A DNA stretch of 6,656 nucleotides from JAIOPA01 sp036522895 (GTDB lineage Bacteria; Eisenbacteria; RBG-16-71-46): NCBI GenBank assembly GCA_036522895.1, contig DATDEX010000385.1, forward strand, positions 1 through 6,656. The letters are read 5' to 3'. Below are positions 5,227 through 6,656 of the stretch, piece after piece. Under the pieces are notes generated by a model. That model searched no databases. It saw nothing but the letters and a program-made list of their open reading frames with translations, and was not told the origin of the DNA. The first letter of the stretch is position 1. Every line of letters begins with the position of its first letter. Position numbers and translations under genes: made by a program.

Positions 5227-6486
5227 ATGAAGAAGCGCATCGCGACGCCGCACCCGATCCGCTGCTCGTTCTGTGGCCGTGGCCAGGACGAAGTCGCCCG
5301 GCTCGTCTCCGGACCGTCGGTGTACATCTGCAGCGAATGCGTCAAGCTGTGCAACGACATCCTCGAGGGCGAGACCGAGCGCGAGGCTCCGGCCGCGAGC
5401 GGATCCCTGCCGAAGCCCTCCGAGATCAAGCGCATCCTCGACGACTACGTGGTCGGCCAGCATCGCGCGAAAAAGACGCTCGCGGTGTCGGTGTACAACC
5501 ACTACAAGCGCATCTACTCGCCGCCCTCGGCGGGCGAGATCGAGCTGGAGAAGTCGAACATCCTGCTCATCGGGCCCACCGGCACGGGCAAGACGCTGCT
5601 CGCCCGCACGCTGGCACGGTTCCTCAAGGTGCCGTTCGCGATCGTGGACGCCACGAGCCTCACCGAGGCCGGTTACGTCGGCGAAGACGTCGAGAACATC
5701 CTCGTGCGCCTGCTCCAGTCGGCGGACTTCAACCTGGTGAACGCCGAGCACGGGATCGTCTACATCGACGAGATCGACAAGATCTCCCGCAAGAGCGAGA
5801 ACCCGAGCATCACGCGCGACGTCTCCGGCGAGGGCGTGCAGCAGGCGCTCCTGAAGATCCTCGAGGGCACGGTCGCGAACGTGCCCCCGCAGGGCGGCCG
5901 CAAGCACCCCCAGCAGAAATACATCGAGGTCAATACCAAGGACATCCTGTTCATCTGCGGCGGCGCGTTCGAGGGCCTCGACAAGGTGATCGAGAAGCGC
6001 GTCGGCCAGAAGGTACTGGGCTTCGGCGCCGACGTTAAGACGAAGAAGGAGCGCAACACGGGCGAGATGATGGCCCTGGTCGAGCCGGACGACCTGCTGC
6101 GCTACGGGCTCATCCCCGAGCTGGTCGGCCGCCTGCCGGTCGTGGGGACGCTCGACACGCTCGACGAGGACTCGCTCATCCGGATCCTCACCGAGCCCAA
6201 GAACGCCATCACCAAGCAGTACGGCCGCTTCATGGAGATGGAGGGCGTGAAGCTCGACTTCACCGAGGACGCGCTGCGCGCGATCTCGCAGCTGGCGATC
6301 GCCCGCGGCACCGGCGCTCGCGGCTTGCGCGCGGTGATCGAAGAAGCCATGCTGGAGGTGATGTACGAGATCCCGTCGCGGTCCGACGTCATCGGTTGCA
6401 CGATCTCGAAGGAGTCCATCCAGAATGGCGCGCCGCCGCTCCTGACGTTCCGCGGCGAGCGCGAGAAGCGGCGCAAGGAAGCCTGA
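5227..6486 (+). CDS. clpX: ClpX, AAA+ unfoldase of the ClpXP protease
   Basis: ClpX is a hexameric ATPase that recognises tagged or native substrates, unfolds them and passes them into ClpP in the cytoplasm. The 419-residue protein is complete (E. coli 424). Its N-terminal zinc-binding domain has C13, C16, C35 and C38. The AAA+ module follows: Walker A GPTGTGKT at 116-123, pore loop GYVGE at 149-153, Walker B YIDEID with D181 and E182, the RKH loop at 225-227, the arginine finger R302 in LVGRLPVV, and sensor 2 R365 in GARGLR. The ClpP-docking loop reads LGF at 264-266 where E. coli has IGF, a conservative change that should still dock. All catalytic motifs are intact. The ATG at 5227 has GAGGA ten bases upstream and gives the expected N-terminus. 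It lies 58 bases after clpP. Confidence 0.98.
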   Translation: MKKRIATPHPIRCSFCGRGQDEVARLVSGPSVYICSECVKLCNDILEGETEREAPAASGSLPKPSEIKRILDDYVVGQHRAKKTLAVSVYNHYKRIYSPPSAGEIELEKSNILLIGPTGTGKTLLARTLARFLKVPFAIVDATSLTEAGYVGEDVENILVRLLQSADFNLVNAEHGIVYIDEIDKISRKSENPSITRDVSGEGVQQALLKILEGTVANVPPQGGRKHPQQKYIEVNTKDILFICGGAFEGLDKVIEKRVGQKVLGFGADVKTKKERNTGEMMALVEPDDLLRYGLIPELVGRLPVVGTLDTLDEDSLIRILTEPKNAITKQYGRFMEMEGVKLDFTEDALRAISQLAIARGTGARGLRAVIEEAMLEVMYEIPSRSDVIGCTISKESIQNGAPPLLTFRGEREKRRKEA

Positions 6487-6521
6487 TCCGACACAGCTCA
6501 CGCCAGGTGGCTTGACCGGTC

Positions 6522-6548
6522 CGGGCGGCGCCTCCGCGCCGCCCGTTT
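6522..6548 (+). terminator. Terminator-like hairpin after clpX
   Basis: CGGGCGGCGC (6522-6531) and GCGCCGCCCG (6536-6545) form a perfect ten-pair stem with a CTCC loop, followed by only TTT (6546-6548). It starts 36 bases after the clpX stop. It probably ends or attenuates the tig-clpP-clpX transcript before the next gene, though the short U-tract makes efficiency uncertain. Confidence 0.6.
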
Positions 6549-6573
6549 CGCGTCCAGCGAAGGAGTGTTTTCC

Positions 6574-6656
6574 GTGTCCCCGAAATCCCGCCGGCCGGCT
6601 CCCCCGAAGCGCGCTCGCCGCACGCCCGCCGTCGCCGCGCCCGCCCGCAAGCGTCC
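6574..6656 (+). CDS. Start of a gene with a strongly basic N-terminus, cut by the window edge (candidate lon)
   Basis: A GTG at 6574 is preceded by AAGGAG (6560-6565) at eight bases, a very strong ribosome binding site, and the frame stays open to the window end. The 27 visible residues begin MSPKSRRPAPPKRARR and contain ten Lys or Arg, many Pro and Ala, and no acidic residue. This is a flexible, nucleic-acid-binding-like tail, not a recognisable domain. In many bacteria lon, and then a GTPase gene, follows clpX, so Lon with an N-terminal extension is a guess from position only. A GTG at 6565 in the same frame overlaps the binding site and is unlikely to be used. Confidence 0.55.
   Translation, partial: MSPKSRRPAPPKRARRTPAVAAPARKR

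Noticed and set aside
5149..6501. A 450-codon minus-strand frame covering all of clpX
   Set aside because: ClpX has every expected motif on the plus strand. The opposite frame is Arg/Leu/Asp-rich shadow sequence.
1..6656. Mobile elements, CRISPR arrays, attachment sites or a novel defence system
   Set aside because: I found no transposase or integrase frame, no spaced direct repeats, and no break in gene order or base composition. The tRNA-Leu 3' end is not repeated elsewhere in the window.

Overview
This is a GC-rich (roughly 70% by eye) stretch of a bacterial chromosome, read almost entirely on the + strand. It looks like core genome: there is no insertion sequence, integrase, CRISPR array or phage gene. 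The second complete protein has a signal peptide, beta-hairpin-rich sequence and a terminal Phe, which points to a diderm (Gram-negative) cell. High GC, an archaeal-type phosphoglycerate mutase, a BTAD-type regulator fragment and the tig-clpP-clpX order would fit a deep-branching diderm phylum such as Eisenbacteria, Gemmatimonadota or a deltaproteobacterial relative. That placement is inference and not firm.

Layout. 1-288: the 3' end of a gene encoding a BTAD/TPR-like helical domain. 400-1674: apgM, cofactor-independent phosphoglycerate mutase of the archaeal type. 1675-2838: a predicted outer-membrane beta-barrel protein whose ATG follows the apgM stop codon directly. 2839-3039: a gene-free gap with a strong GC hairpin (likely terminator) and an extended -10 element. 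3040-3124: tRNA-Leu(UAG) with encoded CCA. 3220-4515: tig (trigger factor). 4584-5168: clpP. 5227-6486: clpX. 6522-6548: a terminator-like hairpin. 6574 to the end: the first 27 codons of a gene with a very basic N-terminus, in the place where lon often sits.

The right half is a classic protein quality-control cluster. Trigger factor meets nascent chains at the ribosome exit, and ClpX unfolds substrates and feeds them to the ClpP peptidase chamber. The left half pairs a central glycolytic enzyme with an unrecognised outer-membrane protein, with no obvious functional link.

I see no unknown multi-gene system. What stands out is at residue level in the familiar genes. ClpP carries Ser98-His123-Asn172 instead of Ser-His-Asp, the arrangement known from Listeria monocytogenes ClpP1. 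Trigger factor has lost three of the five aromatic residues that line the prolyl-isomerase pocket in E. coli. ClpX uses LGF where E. coli has IGF in the ClpP-docking loop. ApgM has Glu where a metal-binding His sits in the classical enzyme. The small gaps also hold several well-formed hairpins.
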